Assembly: GCA_015485595.1 (NCBI GenBank)
Contig: WFTH01000034.1
Span: forward strand, 1 to 13,733
DNA: 13,733 nucleotides
Direction: 5' to 3'
Source: Candidatus Microgenomates bacterium
GTDB taxonomy: Bacteria > Patescibacteriota > Microgenomatia > UBA1400 > PJMF01
The translations under genes were made by a program, and so were the position numbers. The stretch's first letter is position 1, and each line of letters starts with the position of its first letter. Shown here piece by piece: positions 13,069 through 13,733 of this stretch. The notes below the pieces were generated by a model that worked only from the letters and a program-made list of their open reading frames with translations, did no database searches and was not told the DNA's origin.

Positions 13069-13089
13069 ATTCAAAATGCAAAATTCAAA
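13069..13089. repeat. Heptanucleotide tandem repeat (ATTCAAA type, three units)
   Basis: ATTCAAA at 13069-13075, ATGCAAA at 13076-13082 and ATTCAAA at 13083-13089 lie head to tail, between the convergent comM and yvcK-like genes. The array covers the last codons (NFAF) and the TGA stop of the minus-strand gene. Confidence 0.8.
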
Positions 13090-13733
13090 ATTTTCCTGAT
13101 CGTTTTCCTTAACTTCCTTACATCATGACGCGCTAGGTCCCCTTGAGTACTCAAAAGGTCCGTGGCAACAAGCTGGCTTTCTGGCCAGCTATCTTTGGTG
13201 GGCACGGTTACCAGTTCTGCGCCTTCTTCCTTATATGGCTTTAAAATCCGCTTGTCTGGCTCGGTCGAGTTTGCGATGATGATCTCCGGCACTCTACCGA
13301 TGTACTTTTCCATCAAAGCCACAAAGTCATCTCCAGAGAACCCGTCCGTTTCTCCCTTTTTGGTCATGAGGTTTACTATATAAACTAACCGTGCCGGTGA
13401 TGACCTTAACGCCTGCTTGGCGCCCGGTACAATCAAGTTTGGCACGATCGAAGTATAGATATCTCCTGGACCTACGATTACGTAGTCTGCTTGCTTGATC
13501 GCCTCAAGCGCTGGGGGATAGGCGGCAATCTGTTTTTTATCTACACTTTTTAGTTCAAGCTTCACAATCGGCGCTCGCGCTTCTTTAGCAACATCAATGT
13601 GAGTCTCGCCGTAAATCTTTTTCCCATCTGCCAAAGTTGCCACTAGATGGATCTTATTCGTCGTTACTGGCAACACCACTCCTTTTATTTCTAAAAGTTC
13701 TCCAAACGCCAAGGTCGCTGCTGGAAAATCATC
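13071..13733 (-). CDS. yvcK: YvcK/CofD-family protein, N-terminal part outside the window
   Basis: YvcK (gluconeogenesis factor; binds UDP-sugars such as UDP-GlcNAc) supports cell-wall building and shape in bacteria. The frame is open to the right edge (DDFPAATLAFGELLEIKG from 13733), so the start lies outside. A TTG at 13712 is internal. The visible 220 residues match the C-terminal two thirds of the family: GELLEIKGVVLPVT, then VIVGPGDIYTSIVPNLIVPG, the block most typical of the family, then VYIVNLMTKKGETDGFS and the ELVTVP end region. Full-length relatives have about 320 aa, so about 100 residues, including the phosphate-binding GG(G/T) loop, are missing only because of the window. It could instead be another CofD-like member. 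The C-terminal NFAF is encoded by a heptad repeat. It faces comM with 13 bp between stop codons and no clear terminator. Confidence 0.88.
   Translation of the reverse strand, partial: DDFPAATLAFGELLEIKGVVLPVTTNKIHLVATLADGKKIYGETHIDVAKEARAPIVKLELKSVDKKQIAAYPPALEAIKQADYVIVGPGDIYTSIVPNLIVPGAKQALRSSPARLVYIVNLMTKKGETDGFSGDDFVALMEKYIGRVPEIIIANSTEPDKRILKPYKEEGAELVTVPTKDSWPESQLVATDLLSTQGDLARHDVRKLRKTIRKILNFAF

Overview
The window looks like a chromosome segment from a streamlined, uncultivated bacterium of the Candidate Phyla Radiation (Patescibacteria), perhaps the Microgenomates group. This is inferred from gene style only. Short housekeeping genes lie side by side without the operons usual elsewhere (pyrH lacks frr, gap lacks pgk). 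The GAPDH has an unusual NT-SGSM cofactor loop, there is a large GT-C membrane protein beside an FAD oxidoreductase, and ribosome binding sites read AAAGAAAGG. No marker gene fixes the taxon.

Left part (1-3251, minus strand): tpiA, an FAD-dependent amine-oxidase-family protein 2 nt behind it, then a polytopic GT-C-like glycosyltransferase that runs off the left edge. At 3252-3280 a 29-bp divergent promoter with a near-symmetric -10 element separates tpiA from a UvrD/PcrA-type helicase (+), which is followed by a FemAB-type peptidoglycan aminoacyltransferase (+).

Middle (6260-10363): pyrH (+) follows an intergenic region holding heptanucleotide repeats and a structured RNA. It converges, with overlapping stop codons, on an unrecognised 486-aa protein (-). 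That protein is divergent from an unrecognised 120-aa acidic protein (+), and the region between them carries two sets of iterated motifs. A peptidase E (family S51) gene broken by a frameshift at its nucleophile follows, then a direct-repeat array, an intrinsic terminator and a second copy of the structured RNA.

Right part (10364-13733): gap (GAPDH, with residues suggesting NADP use), comM (AAA+ DNA helicase of natural transformation) and, converging on it, the C-terminal part of a YvcK/CofD-family protein that runs off the right edge.

The most interesting signal is the pair of structured elements at 6343-6465 and 10154-10312. They share a 57-58 nt core that is almost identical. Each core is closed by a 29-30 bp stem whose sequence differs between copies but pairs nearly perfectly in both. 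Each copy sits in the sense orientation 51-59 nt upstream of the start codon of a housekeeping gene (pyrH, gap). I could not match it to a riboswitch or other RNA class I know. A second theme is two styles of gene start: AAAGAAAGG-led genes with leaders, versus genes whose -10 box lies only 10-14 nt before the ATG, which suggests leaderless mRNAs. A third is 7-bp tandem repeats of different sequence at several gene ends.
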